Assembly: GCF_001718795.1 (NCBI RefSeq)
Contig: NZ_CP013438.1
Span: 1,612,001 to 1,676,000, forward strand
Length of the DNA: 64,000 bases
Direction: 5' to 3'
Origin: Burkholderia latens
GTDB lineage: Bacteria; Pseudomonadota; Gammaproteobacteria; Burkholderiales; Burkholderiaceae
The translations under genes were made by a program, and so were the position numbers. Under the pieces are notes generated by a model. That model was not told where the DNA came from, did not search any database, and was given only the letters and a program-made list of their open reading frames with translations. Shown piece after piece: positions 18,201 through 27,303 of this stretch. The number at the start of each line of letters is the position of its first letter. The stretch's first letter is position 1.

Positions 18201-20168
18201 TCACGCCGCACGCTGCCCGTCCAGCCACGCCTGGAACATCAGCACCGTCCACAGCTGGTGCTGCCAGTTCATCCGGCCCGTCTGGTGCTGGCGCCACAGC
18301 CGCTCGACCGCGGCCGCGTCGAAGAAGCCCTCGTCGCGCAGCCGCGACGGCTGCAGCAGCGCGTCGGCCCAGTCGCGCAACGCGCCGCGCAACCAGTGAT
18401 CGACCGGTGCGCAGAAGCCCTGCTTCGGCCGGTCGATCAGCGACGACGGCACGTACCGGTCCAGCAGCCGGCGCAGCAGCGCCTTCGATTGCCCTTCCGG
18501 CAAACGCACCGACGCAGGCACGCGCCACGCGAATTCGACGACGTGATGGTCGAGGAACGGCATGCGCGTCTCGAGGCTCACTGCCATTGCCGCGCGGTCG
18601 ACTTTCGCGAGGATGTCGGTCGGCAGGTACGTGAGCGTGTCGATCGCCATCGCCTGCTCGGCGAAGCTCAGGTTCGCGGGCCATGCGGACGCCGTATCGA
18701 GCGGCGTCGGCGGTTCCTTGCCGGCGAGCGCGATGCGCTCCGGATGATGCACCGACGACATCAGCAGCCGGTACAAGCCGATCCGGCTCTCGGCCGTCAT
18801 CACGTGGCCGAGCTTGTGCAGCCGGTCGCCGATGCGGGAGGCCGAATCGCGCGCTTCCACGCCGCTCCACGCGCCCTGTGCGACCGCCGCGAGCTGATCC
18901 GCATGATCGGGCCGCAGCGCGTGCAGCGCGGCGGCGATCCGCGCACGCACGGCTGCCGGCACGCGATGCAGCTTGCGCCACAGGCGCGGCGTCAGGAAGT
19001 AGCGCGTGTAGCCGCCGAACAGCTCGTCGCCGCCGTCGCCGGACAGGCTCACCTTCACGTGCCGGCGCGTCAGCTCCGACACGAGGAAGGTCGGAATCTG
19101 CGACGCATCGGCAAACGGTTCGTCGTAGATGGCCGGCAGTTTCGGCACGACGTCGAGTGCGTGGCCCGCCGTCACGTACAGCTCGGTATGCCGCGTGCCG
19201 AGATGGCGCGCGACCGCCTTCGCGTAGCCGGCCTCGTCGTAGCCGGCCTCGTGAAAGCCGATCGTGAACGTATCCACCGGAGTGGCCGACTGCGCCTGCA
19301 TCAGCGCGACGATCGCCGACGAATCGATGCCGCCCGACAGGAACGCGCCGAGCGGCACGTCGGCTTGCATTTGCCGCGCGACCGCCTGGCGCAGGATCGC
19401 GTCGAGCTGCCCGACGGCGTCGTCGGCGCTGCCGTCGAACGGCCGTTCGCGCCCCGCTTCGATCGTCTCCGCGAGCGTCCAGTACGCGCGCACGCGCGGC
19501 GTGTCGCGCGCGTGTTCGAACTGGATGAAAGTGCCTGGCGGCAGCTTGCTGATCCCGCGATAGATCGTGTGCGGCGCGGGCACGCTCGACTGCCGCAGGT
19601 ACAGGCACAGCGCGTCGCGATCGATCGCGCCGTCGAAGCCCGGATAGCCGCGCAGCGCCTTCAGCTCCGACGCGAACACGAGTGCGTCGCCGATCCGCCC
19701 GTAGTAGAGCGGCTTTTCGCCGATCCGGTCGCGCGCGAGCGTCAACACCCGCGACGACCGGTTCCACAGCGCGAACGCGAACATGCCGGTTGCGCGCCGC
19801 AACGCCGCGTCGATGCCCCACGCGGCGATCGCCGCGATCAGCACCTCGGTGTCGGAATGGCCGCGCCACGCCGGTGCGCGACCCGCGCGCTCCAGCTCCG
19901 CACGCAATTCGCGGTGGTTATAGATTTCGCCGTTGAAGACCATGACGTAACGGCCGCACGCGGACGCCATCGGCTGCCGGCCGTGCACCGACAGGTCGAC
20001 GATCGCGAGCCGCCGGTGCCCGAGCGCGATGCCGGCTTCGGGGTCGACCCAAAGGCCCTGCGCATCCGGCCCGCGATGCGCGAGGCTCGCCGTCATTCGC
20101 GCGAGCGTGGCGCGCGCTGTCTCCTCATCGAAGGCGACGCTATTCAGAAAGCCGTCGATTCCGCACAT
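18201..20168 (-). CDS. asnB: Asparagine synthase (glutamine-hydrolysing), AsnB type
   Basis: A 655-residue two-domain enzyme that amidates aspartate, or in some EPS and antibiotic loci another carboxylate. The N-terminal amidotransferase starts MCGIDGFLNS with the Cys2 nucleophile; alanine is usual where Asp5 stands here. RRLAIVDLS and FNGEIYN are typical. The ATP-pyrophosphatase part has LSGGIDSSAIVA (PP-loop) and SLSGDGGDELFGGYTRY. It lies convergent to the transglycosylase gene and divergent from nothing else, between the two arms of the T3SS. It has its own upstream A/T-rich promoter region. A role in the secretion system is not known; it may be an insertion into the locus. Confidence 0.92.
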   Translation of the reverse strand: MCGIDGFLNSVAFDEETARATLARMTASLAHRGPDAQGLWVDPEAGIALGHRRLAIVDLSVHGRQPMASACGRYVMVFNGEIYNHRELRAELERAGRAPAWRGHSDTEVLIAAIAAWGIDAALRRATGMFAFALWNRSSRVLTLARDRIGEKPLYYGRIGDALVFASELKALRGYPGFDGAIDRDALCLYLRQSSVPAPHTIYRGISKLPPGTFIQFEHARDTPRVRAYWTLAETIEAGRERPFDGSADDAVGQLDAILRQAVARQMQADVPLGAFLSGGIDSSAIVALMQAQSATPVDTFTIGFHEAGYDEAGYAKAVARHLGTRHTELYVTAGHALDVVPKLPAIYDEPFADASQIPTFLVSELTRRHVKVSLSGDGGDELFGGYTRYFLTPRLWRKLHRVPAAVRARIAAALHALRPDHADQLAAVAQGAWSGVEARDSASRIGDRLHKLGHVMTAESRIGLYRLLMSSVHHPERIALAGKEPPTPLDTASAWPANLSFAEQAMAIDTLTYLPTDILAKVDRAAMAVSLETRMPFLDHHVVEFAWRVPASVRLPEGQSKALLRRLLDRYVPSSLIDRPKQGFCAPVDHWLRGALRDWADALLQPSRLRDEGFFDAAAVERLWRQHQTGRMNWQHQLWTVLMFQAWLDGQRAA

Positions 20169-20170
20169 TG

Positions 20171-20442
20171 ATATGTCCCGCCCTGTTGACCTGTTCCGTC
20201 AGGTGCGGCGCAACCTCGCGGCCGGCCGTCAGGCTGACGGTCGAGCCATATTACGAAGAAATAAATCAGCAATAATTCACGGGTGAACGACGCCGAGGAC
20301 CGGAAAAAAAACCGCGTCAAGCGGCTGGCGTACCGTACGACGAAAGCAGCACGGGCGCGCTTCGACACGCGCCGATCCGACCCCGTTCGCTTCGGTGATC
20401 GCGGTCGCGGCAACCGATGGCGCGGCGATCGACGGCATGCGG
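20171..20442. promoter_or_regulatory. asnB upstream region with A/T-rich promoter
   Basis: The 270 bases between asnB and the end of sctU hold no gene. On the minus strand TTATTG and TAATAT, 16 bases apart, lie at about 20253-20280, a plausible -35/-10 pair for asnB. The assignment is by eye only. Confidence 0.4.
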
Positions 20443-21474
20443 CTACCGGCCGCCGGTCGCCCACTTCAGCAACTGCGCGACCTCGCGGAAATGCTGCTGC
20501 TGAATCGTGCCCTTTTCCGGCGTGCTGTCGTACAGCGCCTGCGCGAGGCCCGGGTTCGCGAGCGTCGGGCGCAGCGCGTCGCGCGCCAGTTTCACGATCC
20601 GCTCGGCCGCCTCGCCCTCGCCGCGCGCGAGCACCCACGGCAGCGTGCCGATCCCGCCGTAATAAAGCGCCACCGCGACGCTCGACGAATAGACGACCAC
20701 CGACGCGAAACCGATCCGGTCCGGCAGCGACGAGAATTGCGCTTCGCGCGCGAGCTGCCGGCGCTTCGCCTGGATATGCGGATCGCCCTCGTCTTCCTTG
20801 TGCTCGCGCCGCACTTCGTCGATCGACATCTTCATCTTCTGGTTGAACTCGTGGCGCTGATGCACGATGTCGATCAGCGCCATCACGATATAGACCAGCG
20901 CGGCCCAGCCGAACAGCAGCATCAGCAGCTTCACGATGAGCGCGAGGATCGACATCGGCCGCGTGAAGCCCGACTGCACCGCCGGGTCGAGCGACGCGAC
21001 GATCAGCCAGCCGAGCGTCGCGGCCAGCAGAACGGTCTTCAGCAGCATCTTCGCGAGATTCACGAGGTTGCGCATCGACCACATGTTCTTCAGCCCCTCG
21101 GCGGGGTTGAGCCGCGACAGTTGCGGCACGAGGCGGCTCCACGCCATCACGCCGCCCACCTGCACGAAGCCCGCGAGCACCCCGGCCAGCAGCCCCGCCG
21201 CGATGATCTGCGCGGACAGCATCGTCCAGTCGCGCGCGGCGCCATCGATCAGCACCGCGAGCCGCGCGGAAGGATCCGCGGCCCCCGCCGTGTCGAACAC
21301 GAGCCGGAACAGCGCCTGCAGCCGCGCGAACAGCGCGCCGAGCCCGACCGCGAGCGCGACGCACACACCGACGAAGAACGCGGACGAGATCGTCTCCGCA
21401 CTCTTCGGTACATCGCCTTTCTCGCGCGCCTCGCGCAGGCGCTTCGCGGTGGGTTTCTGGTCCTTTTCGGCCAT
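20443..21474 (-). CDS. sctU: Type III export switch protein SctU (YscU/HrcU) without NPTH motif
   Basis: A 343-residue member of the FlhB/SctU family: N-terminal KTEKPTAKRLREAREKGDVPKS-type start (AEKDQKPTAKRLREAREKG), four membrane segments, and a cytoplasmic domain with SIDEVRREHKEDEGDPHIQAKRRQ. At residues 262-265, where the family has the self-cleaving NPTH (VVVANPTHIAI), this protein reads VVVYSSSVAVAL. Spacing on both sides is kept, so the domain fold is probably intact but autocleavage cannot occur by the known mechanism. In other systems blocking cleavage prevents the change from needle to effector export. It is the last gene of the sctV-to-sctU series. Confidence 0.93.
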   Translation of the reverse strand: MAEKDQKPTAKRLREAREKGDVPKSAETISSAFFVGVCVALAVGLGALFARLQALFRLVFDTAGAADPSARLAVLIDGAARDWTMLSAQIIAAGLLAGVLAGFVQVGGVMAWSRLVPQLSRLNPAEGLKNMWSMRNLVNLAKMLLKTVLLAATLGWLIVASLDPAVQSGFTRPMSILALIVKLLMLLFGWAALVYIVMALIDIVHQRHEFNQKMKMSIDEVRREHKEDEGDPHIQAKRRQLAREAQFSSLPDRIGFASVVVYSSSVAVALYYGGIGTLPWVLARGEGEAAERIVKLARDALRPTLANPGLAQALYDSTPEKGTIQQQHFREVAQLLKWATGGR

Positions 21475-21501
21475 GGATGCTCGTCCGGATCACGCGTGCG
21501 G

Positions 21502-22311
21502 TCAGGGGCCGCCATGCGCGGCGAACAGCGCACGCAGCAGCGCCATCAGCCCGCTGTCGGGACTCAGCAACGCATGCAGCGACGCATAGACGACCGGCAG
21601 AAACAGCACCATCATCAGCACCGCGAGCGCGCTCTTCAGCGGCTGCGAGAACACGAAGATGTTCAGTTGCGGCACCGCGCGCCCGACCAGGCCGATGCCG
21701 AGTTCGACCAGCACCAGCACGATGACCACGGGCGCGGCGAGCTTCACCATCCAGTCGAAGATCGTGTCGGTCTGTCGCACGACGAAGGTTTGCAGCATCG
21801 ACGAGAAATCCGGCCCGAGCGAGCCGATCGGCCACCACGCATACGACTGCGCGAACAGTTGCACGAGCGCCTGCAGGCCGCCCGCAGTGACGAACAGTGC
21901 GATCGCGACGAAATTGAGGAAGCCCGACGTCGGTCCGCCCTCGTGCCCGCCCATCGGATCGAAGAACGCGGCGCTGCCGCTGCCGGTCTGGAAATCGATC
22001 AGATAGCCGACGCCCTGGATCGCGAACAGCACCGCGCTGAACGCGCCGGCGAGCAGCATGCCGACCACCGCCTCCTTCGCGACCAGCAGGCACCACATCA
22101 GGAACGGCAGCGCGGCGACCTGGGCGGGGTCGATTACCGGCGCGACGAACGCGGCGATGACGACCGCGATGCCGTTGCGCACGAGGCCGGTGATGATCTG
22201 CTCGTTGAACACCGGCACCACGAACATGATCGGCAGCAGGCGCGGCATCACGTAGAGCAACGGTCGCAGCGTGCCGGCGATGTCGTTGAAGTTCGCCGCG
22301 TGGTCTAGCAT
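21502..22311 (-). CDS. sctT: Type III export apparatus protein SctT (YscT/HrcT)
   Basis: A 269-residue multi-spanning membrane protein of the export gate. Family landmarks are PRLLPIMFVVPVFNEQIITGLVRNG, GYLIDFQTGSGSAAFFDPMGG and KLAAPVVIVLVLVELGIGLVGRAVPQLNIFVFSQPLK in part. It normally caps the SctR5S4T complex. Its start overlaps the end of sctO by seven bases; 27 bases separate it from sctU. Confidence 0.95.
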   Translation of the reverse strand: MLDHAANFNDIAGTLRPLLYVMPRLLPIMFVVPVFNEQIITGLVRNGIAVVIAAFVAPVIDPAQVAALPFLMWCLLVAKEAVVGMLLAGAFSAVLFAIQGVGYLIDFQTGSGSAAFFDPMGGHEGGPTSGFLNFVAIALFVTAGGLQALVQLFAQSYAWWPIGSLGPDFSSMLQTFVVRQTDTIFDWMVKLAAPVVIVLVLVELGIGLVGRAVPQLNIFVFSQPLKSALAVLMMVLFLPVVYASLHALLSPDSGLMALLRALFAAHGGP

Positions 22312-23033
22312 CGGCGCTCCGCGGCAGCGGGTGCGGCAGCGGCAGCTGTATCGTCCGCAGGCGCGCTTGCCGAGATCGCAGCGGCCTCGGCCGTAGGCGC
22401 GGTTGCTGCGGCCTGCGCGTTCGAGTCCGTCGCTGACGCCTCATGTGGCGCGCCCGCCTCTACCGCATTTCCCGACATCTCCGCATCGAATGCGGCGGCC
22501 AGGCCGGCGGACGACGACGCGCCGTCCGCATCGCCCGCCCACACACCGGCCGTCGCGAAACGCCGCACCGCATGCGCGTCCGCGACTTCATCGGCGTCGC
22601 GCTCGACCCGCGCGGCACGCGCGTGCAACGCTTTCTCGCCCGCCTTGTCGAGCTTGTCCTCGGCGGCCTTCGCCTTGCGCGCGGCGCGCTGCAAGCCGGC
22701 CAGCGTCGCTTCGTGATCGCGATGCACGTGCGCGGCCTCGCTGACCGACGCGTTCGCGACACCGATATGGCGATCGAACGTACGCGTATCGGCCGCCGCG
22801 TTCTGCAGCGCGCGCGCCTCGCGCACGTCGCCGGCGAGCCGCGTCTGGATGGCGGCCTTCGCGGCAACCTGCTGCGCGAGCTGCGCGTGCGCGGCGTCGA
22901 GCGCGCGGCGGCTCTGCGCGGCGATGCCCTGCTGGCGCGCGGCGGCGACGCGCGCGATCTGGCTGCGCATCTCGCGCACGCGCTTCAGGCGTGCGAGGGT
23001 CGCGAGCACCAGGCGGTCGTCGGCTTCAGACAT
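22305..23033 (-). CDS. sctO: Type III secretion stalk protein SctO (HrpB7/YscO type)
   Basis: A 242-residue protein whose first 160 residues are a charged, Ala-rich alpha-helical coiled coil (LARLKRVREMRSQIARVAAARQQGIAAQSRRALDAAHAQ in part), as expected for the SctO stalk that links the ATPase SctN to the export gate SctV. The last 80 residues are an unusually long low-complexity Ala/Ser/Pro tail, making it longer than typical HrpB7 (about 170). The call rests on position between sctN and sctT and on the helix pattern. It overlaps sctN by eight bases. Confidence 0.8.
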   Translation of the reverse strand: MSEADDRLVLATLARLKRVREMRSQIARVAAARQQGIAAQSRRALDAAHAQLAQQVAAKAAIQTRLAGDVREARALQNAAADTRTFDRHIGVANASVSEAAHVHRDHEATLAGLQRAARKAKAAEDKLDKAGEKALHARAARVERDADEVADAHAVRRFATAGVWAGDADGASSSAGLAAAFDAEMSGNAVEAGAPHEASATDSNAQAAATAPTAEAAAISASAPADDTAAAAAPAAAERRC

Positions 23034-24411
23034 GATCGTTCGCGAGTTTCGTCAGTTTCGCGAGCAGCGCGTCGAAGCGCACGTCCTCGCGAGCCCCCTG
23101 CGCGCAGAACGCGCCGATCGCATCGCGCGCGCGCAGCGCGAGATCGCCGAGCCGGTCGCTGCCTTCGCGATACTCGCCGATCTGCACGAGCAGCTCGATC
23201 TCCTGGTATTTCGCGATCAGCTCGCGCACGCGCGCGGCCGACTGCTGGTGCGCGCGGCTCGCGACAAGCGGCATCACGCGCGACAGGCTCGCGAGCACGT
23301 CGATCGCCGGATAACGGTTCGCGAGCGCGATCTTGCGCGACAGCACGATATGTCCGTCGAGTATCGAGCGCACCTCCTCGGCGATCGGATCGGATTCCTC
23401 ATCGCCTTCGACGAGAACCGTGTACAGCGCGGTGATCGAACCGGTCGCGCCCTGCCCCGCGCGTTCGAGCAGACGCGGCAGCACCGCGAACGTCGACGGC
23501 GGAAAGCTGCGTCGCGTCGGCGGCTCGCCGCTCGCCAGACCGACTTCGCGCTGCGCGCGCGCAAAGCGCGTCAGCGAGTCGACCAGCAGCAGCACGCGCT
23601 TGCCTGCATCGCGGAAATGCTCGGCGATCGCGGTGGCCACGAGCGCGGACTTCACGCGCTCCATCGCCGGGCGGTCGGACGTCGACACGACGACGATCGA
23701 CCGCGCGCGCACGTCGGGCGACAGGCTGTGCTCGATGAACTCGCGCACTTCGCGGCCGCGCTCGCCGACCAGCGCGATCACGTTCACGTCGGCCTGCGCG
23801 CCGCGCGCGATCATCCCGAGCAGCGTGCTCTTGCCGACGCCGGACGGCGCGAAGATGCCCACGCGCTGTCCGACGCCCAGCGTCATCAGGCCGTCGATCA
23901 CGCGCACACCGGTCGGGAACGGCGTGTCGATCATCTTGCGCGCGAGCGGATTCGGTGGGTCCTGCTGCGTCGACACCCACGCGGCGCCGGTCACGGGCCC
24001 GCGATCGTCGAGCGGCCGGCCGAGGCCGTCGAGCACCCGGCCGAACAGCGCATCGCCGACCGGAAACACATGCTCGCGTCCGGACGGCACGACGCTCGTC
24101 TCCGGCGACAGGCCCGCAACGTCGCCGAGCGGCGTCAGCAACGTGGTCTGCCGCGAGAAGCCGACCACTTCGGCAAGCAGCGTCGGCTGGTTCGGCGTAC
24201 GCAGCTCGCAGATCTCGCCGAGCCGCGCGCGAATGCCGGTCGCGTTCAATATCTGGCCGACCGCGTGATTGACGCGGCCCTGCACCGACACCGGCGAAAA
24301 GAACGCAAGCCCCGCATCGAGATCGCCGACGAGCCGGCCGCGATCGAACTGCGCGGCATCGTCGTCGCGTTCGCCGCCGATCGGCTGCGGATCGTCGAGC
24401 GGCGCGTTCAT
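23026..24411 (-). CDS. sctN: Type III secretion ATPase SctN (BscN/HrcN)
   Basis: A 461-residue F1-like hexameric ATPase that unfolds substrates at the base of the machine. Walker A is at residues 188-196 (APSGVGKST); Walker B is VLLLVDSLTRFA; the catalytic Glu lies in VGERGREVREF; PPSTFAVLPRLLERAG and ALYTVLVEGDEESDPIAEEVRSILDGHIVLSR (in part) follow. ATG 24411 is chosen over an upstream frame because it overlaps the sctL stop as ATGA and gives family length. In the B. cepacia complex this gene is called bscN and is linked to virulence (established for the complex). Confidence 0.96.
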   Translation of the reverse strand: MNAPLDDPQPIGGERDDDAAQFDRGRLVGDLDAGLAFFSPVSVQGRVNHAVGQILNATGIRARLGEICELRTPNQPTLLAEVVGFSRQTTLLTPLGDVAGLSPETSVVPSGREHVFPVGDALFGRVLDGLGRPLDDRGPVTGAAWVSTQQDPPNPLARKMIDTPFPTGVRVIDGLMTLGVGQRVGIFAPSGVGKSTLLGMIARGAQADVNVIALVGERGREVREFIEHSLSPDVRARSIVVVSTSDRPAMERVKSALVATAIAEHFRDAGKRVLLLVDSLTRFARAQREVGLASGEPPTRRSFPPSTFAVLPRLLERAGQGATGSITALYTVLVEGDEESDPIAEEVRSILDGHIVLSRKIALANRYPAIDVLASLSRVMPLVASRAHQQSAARVRELIAKYQEIELLVQIGEYREGSDRLGDLALRARDAIGAFCAQGAREDVRFDALLAKLTKLANDHV

Positions 24412-25037
24412 CGCGTCGTGCCCTTCAGCGCGTCGCGGCGAATCGCGTGGCGCAGCGCGTCGATCTGCAGGTCGAGGCTCGCGTCGATGCGCCCGGACGG
24501 CGTCTCGACCGTGCACGCGTGATGCTCGAGCTGCGCATCTTCGACGATGCGGATGCGTTGCCGGTTCGACTGCCCGGCGAACGCGCGTTCGAGCGCGTCG
24601 CGCATTTCGTCCTCGCGGCCGGGTGCGACGCGCACGATCAGAAACGCTTCGTCGCGCACGAGCGGCGCGATCCGCGCAAGCGCGGCCTCGTACAGCTTCT
24701 GCGCGCTCATGTCGCCGACGATCGCACGCACGGCCTTCACGACGATGTCGGCCATCGCGTCCTTCATCGACTCCATCGTGCGCGCGGCGGCGAGCGCCTG
24801 TGTATAGGCCTGCGCAGCATGCTCGCGCTGCGCGCGGCGCATCCCTTCGTCATAGCCGGCCGCCTGCCGCTTGTCGAATTCGCGTTGCGCGTCGGCGACG
24901 ATGCGCGCGGCCTCGTCGCGCGCGGTTGCGATCACCGCCGACGCATCGAGCAGCGCCGCGTATTCGCGCTCCTTGAGCACCTTGCGCTCCGACAGCAGCT
25001 GCAGGTTGTCGCTCGTGATCAGAAAAGCCAGTCCCAT
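24408..25037 (-). CDS. sctL: Type III secretion stator protein SctL (HrpB5/YscL)
   Basis: A 209-residue protein of the FliH/SctL/V-ATPase E-subunit type. The N-terminal half is helical and charged (ARDEAARIVADAQREFDKRQAAGYDEGMRRAQREHAA in part); the C-terminal half folds with SctN (LVRDEAFLIVRVAPGREDEM, ACTVETPSGRIDASLDLQIDALRHAI). It links the ATPase to SctQ. The start at 25037 lies within the end of sctK (19-base overlap), and it overlaps sctN by four bases. Confidence 0.9.
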   Translation of the reverse strand: MGLAFLITSDNLQLLSERKVLKEREYAALLDASAVIATARDEAARIVADAQREFDKRQAAGYDEGMRRAQREHAAQAYTQALAAARTMESMKDAMADIVVKAVRAIVGDMSAQKLYEAALARIAPLVRDEAFLIVRVAPGREDEMRDALERAFAGQSNRQRIRIVEDAQLEHHACTVETPSGRIDASLDLQIDALRHAIRRDALKGTTR

Positions 25038-25759
25038 GATGCGAGCCTCTCGGGAATCAGAAACAGGAACAGCAATTCGCCGAACTGGTCGCGCTGCGCG
25101 CGATTCAGCCAGTACGGCGCTTCGTCGTCGATCGCGCGGTTGAATTTCAGGCGCACGCGCCGCGCGACCGCGTCGCCCGCCACGCCGATGAAATCCGCCA
25201 GCAGCCGTCCGCCGCGCGCGCGGATCACGACCGGCAGCGCGGCCGGGTCGGCTCGCCACGGTTCGAGCGTGTCGGCAAGCGCGCCGAATTCGGGCGCGCG
25301 CTCGAGCGCAAGCTCCAGCGCGTCGCCGCCGAGCTTCGCCGCGACTTCTGCGCGAATGCGCCGCGCGCCGAGCGCATCGCGCAGCCAGCCGCGATGCAGC
25401 AGCAGCCCGGCATACGACGCGAGCTGCTCGAGCGCCGCGCCCGGCAACAACGCGAGCCGCGCGCACGGATTCGCGACGTCGAAGTCGTGATGGTCGGCCA
25501 CACCGTTCACGTCGAGCAGATGGCGCGCGAGCAGCTTGCGTCCGGCCGGGCCGAACGCGTCGGGCGAGCGGTAACGCGCGGGCCATTCGGCGGGCACGCG
25601 TGTCACGTGCAGATAGCGGTCGGGCCGCAAGTTGAATTCGCACACGAGCGCGTGAAACGCTGCGCGCCGCGCGGCAGGCGGCGCTGCGACCGGTTGCAGC
25701 CACGGCAGCGGCGCCGCGTCGGGTGCGGCGCCCGGCGGCGGCGTGGAGGCATCGTTCAT
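25019..25759 (-). CDS. sctK: Type III secretion sorting-platform protein SctK (HrpB4/YscK)
   Basis: A 246-residue soluble protein between sctJ and sctL, the SctK position. It has the N-terminal FNLRPDRYLHVTRVPAEWPARYR and LLARHLLDVNGVADHHDFDVANPCARLALLP, which match HrpB4-type proteins in layout, and ends LFLFLIPERLASWDWLF. SctK joins the SctQ pods to the SctD ring. The first 30 residues are Pro/Ala-rich. ATG 25759 overlaps sctJ by four bases. Confidence 0.85.
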   Translation of the reverse strand: MNDASTPPPGAAPDAAPLPWLQPVAAPPAARRAAFHALVCEFNLRPDRYLHVTRVPAEWPARYRSPDAFGPAGRKLLARHLLDVNGVADHHDFDVANPCARLALLPGAALEQLASYAGLLLHRGWLRDALGARRIRAEVAAKLGGDALELALERAPEFGALADTLEPWRADPAALPVVIRARGGRLLADFIGVAGDAVARRVRLKFNRAIDDEAPYWLNRAQRDQFGELLFLFLIPERLASWDWLF

Positions 25760-26646
25760 GCGCCGTCGCGCGCGCCGTCCGGCGTGCGCAGGCTGCTGCC
25801 GCCCGACTGCGCGGCGGGGCCGCCGGCGCCGTTGCCGCCGCGCGGCGCGGCCCTGACCAGGCCGGCCAGCCGCGCGCCGAACATGCCGCGCCGCGCGGCC
25901 GACAGCGCGATTACCGCGCAGGTGAGCAGGATCAGCGCAAACACCAGCCAGCCGAGCGGCGAGCGCAGCCGCACCATGTCCGACACCGCGCTGCCGATCC
26001 CGTCGACGCGCGTCGTGCTCGCGGCGGCCGGCTGCAGGAACAGCGACACGTTGTCGTACTGCAGCCCTTCGATGCTGTGCGCGACGAGATCCTTGACCAT
26101 CGGCGCCATCGCCCGCAGGTCCACACCCGGCCGGTAGCGGATGTACACGGCCGCCGACGACGGCTTGATCTTGTCCGCGAGCGGATCGTTCTCCGGAATC
26201 ACGACCTGCACGCGCGCGACCACCACGCCCTCGATGTCCTGCAGCGTGCGCGACAGGTCCTGCGATACGCCGTACAGGTAGCGCACGCGCTCCTCGGCCG
26301 GCGTCGACACGAGCCCCTGCTTCTGGAACAGCTCGCCGAGGCTCGCATAGCTCGGCTTCGGCAGCCCGTTCGCGTGCAGCACGGTCAGCGCCGACTGCAT
26401 GTCGCCGTCCGCGACGCTCACTTGCCACGCGTTGCGATCCGACGTGTCGCGCGCGTCGTTGTCCTTCGACGCGCTGATGCCCGCATCGCCGAGCACGGCG
26501 ATCATCTGGTTCGCGTCGCGCTCGGACAGGCCGGAGTAAAGCTCCTTCTGGCAGCCGGCCAGCAGCGCGAGCAGCCCCGCGAGCAGCGCACGCGCGGCCC
26601 GGCTGCGCCACGCATGCATGCGCGGCGTCGAATCGATCGTCGTCAT
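25756..26646 (-). CDS. sctJ: Type III secretion inner-ring lipoprotein SctJ (HrcJ/YscJ)
   Basis: A 296-residue lipoprotein. The lipobox is LLAGC with Cys32. Two ring-building motifs follow: LYSGLSERDANQMIAVLGDAGI and the second domain with VRYLYGVSQDLSRTLQDIEGVVVARVQVVIPE in part. A transmembrane helix near residues 236-252 (LGWLVFALILLTCAVIAL) and a short basic, Gly-rich cytoplasmic tail end the protein. It forms the inner-membrane ring with SctD. Starts with ATG at 26646, 53 bases after sctI. Confidence 0.95.
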   Translation of the reverse strand: MTTIDSTPRMHAWRSRAARALLAGLLALLAGCQKELYSGLSERDANQMIAVLGDAGISASKDNDARDTSDRNAWQVSVADGDMQSALTVLHANGLPKPSYASLGELFQKQGLVSTPAEERVRYLYGVSQDLSRTLQDIEGVVVARVQVVIPENDPLADKIKPSSAAVYIRYRPGVDLRAMAPMVKDLVAHSIEGLQYDNVSLFLQPAAASTTRVDGIGSAVSDMVRLRSPLGWLVFALILLTCAVIALSAARRGMFGARLAGLVRAAPRGGNGAGGPAAQSGGSSLRTPDGARDGA

Positions 26647-26699
26647 CGTTTGTCCGCTTCAGGGTGCGCGGCCGATAGCGGCACACGCACCGGCTTTCG

Positions 26700-27179
26700 T
26701 CACTCCTGCGTCTTCAGCACGGTGTGCGTGAAGCCGTTCGCCGCCTGCGCGACCGACAGGCTCAACTGGTATTCGGAAATCGTGGTGGTCGCCGTCCACT
26801 GGAAGTCCATCGCCTGCACCATCGTCATCAGCGGATCGCTGCGGTTGTCCGCCATCGACGTCAGCATCTCGGTGCGATGCTTGTCGATGTTCGCGTATCG
26901 CGTGTCGAGATCGTTGCCGTACGTGCGCAACCGCTCGACGAGCGACGACTGGTTGGCCTGCGCGGGCGTCATCTGCACCGCCGGCGCCGCATCGGCCGCC
27001 GCACGCGACATCGCAACACCGGACGCCGACGGCGACGTCGCCGCCGGCGACGCGCCCGGCTGCATCAGCGCATCGAACTGGCGCACCTGCGCCGGATCGG
27101 ACGCCGTGCCCGCCTGCTGCGCGGCGCCCGCGAGCGCGGCCGCGCCCGGCGGCGCCGCGCCTACGCCTGTTACCGACAT
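26700..27179 (-). CDS. sctI: Type III secretion inner rod protein SctI (HrpB2 type)
   Basis: A 159-residue protein whose last 75 residues are the helical rod domain (SLVERLRTYGNDLDTRYANIDKHRTEM, then DPLMTMVQAMDFQWTATTTISEYQLSLSVAQAANGFTHTVLKTQE in part), typical of HrpB2/YscI/PrgJ. The N-terminal half is Ala/Pro/Gly-rich and probably disordered. ATG 27179 follows AAGGAGGACACGATC, an excellent ribosome binding site. It stands directly upstream of sctJ, as in hrp clusters. Confidence 0.88.
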   Translation of the reverse strand: MSVTGVGAAPPGAAALAGAAQQAGTASDPAQVRQFDALMQPGASPAATSPSASGVAMSRAAADAAPAVQMTPAQANQSSLVERLRTYGNDLDTRYANIDKHRTEMLTSMADNRSDPLMTMVQAMDFQWTATTTISEYQLSLSVAQAANGFTHTVLKTQE

Positions 27180-27303
27180 GATCGTGTCCTCCTTGACCGG
27201 CAGAGCCGGAAACGAGCCGGCCGACACGCGCCCGCGCCCGGCCGGGCGCCCGTTACGGGCGGCCCGGGCCTGCGGCGGCGCGCGGCGCGGCCGGCGACCG
27301 GCG

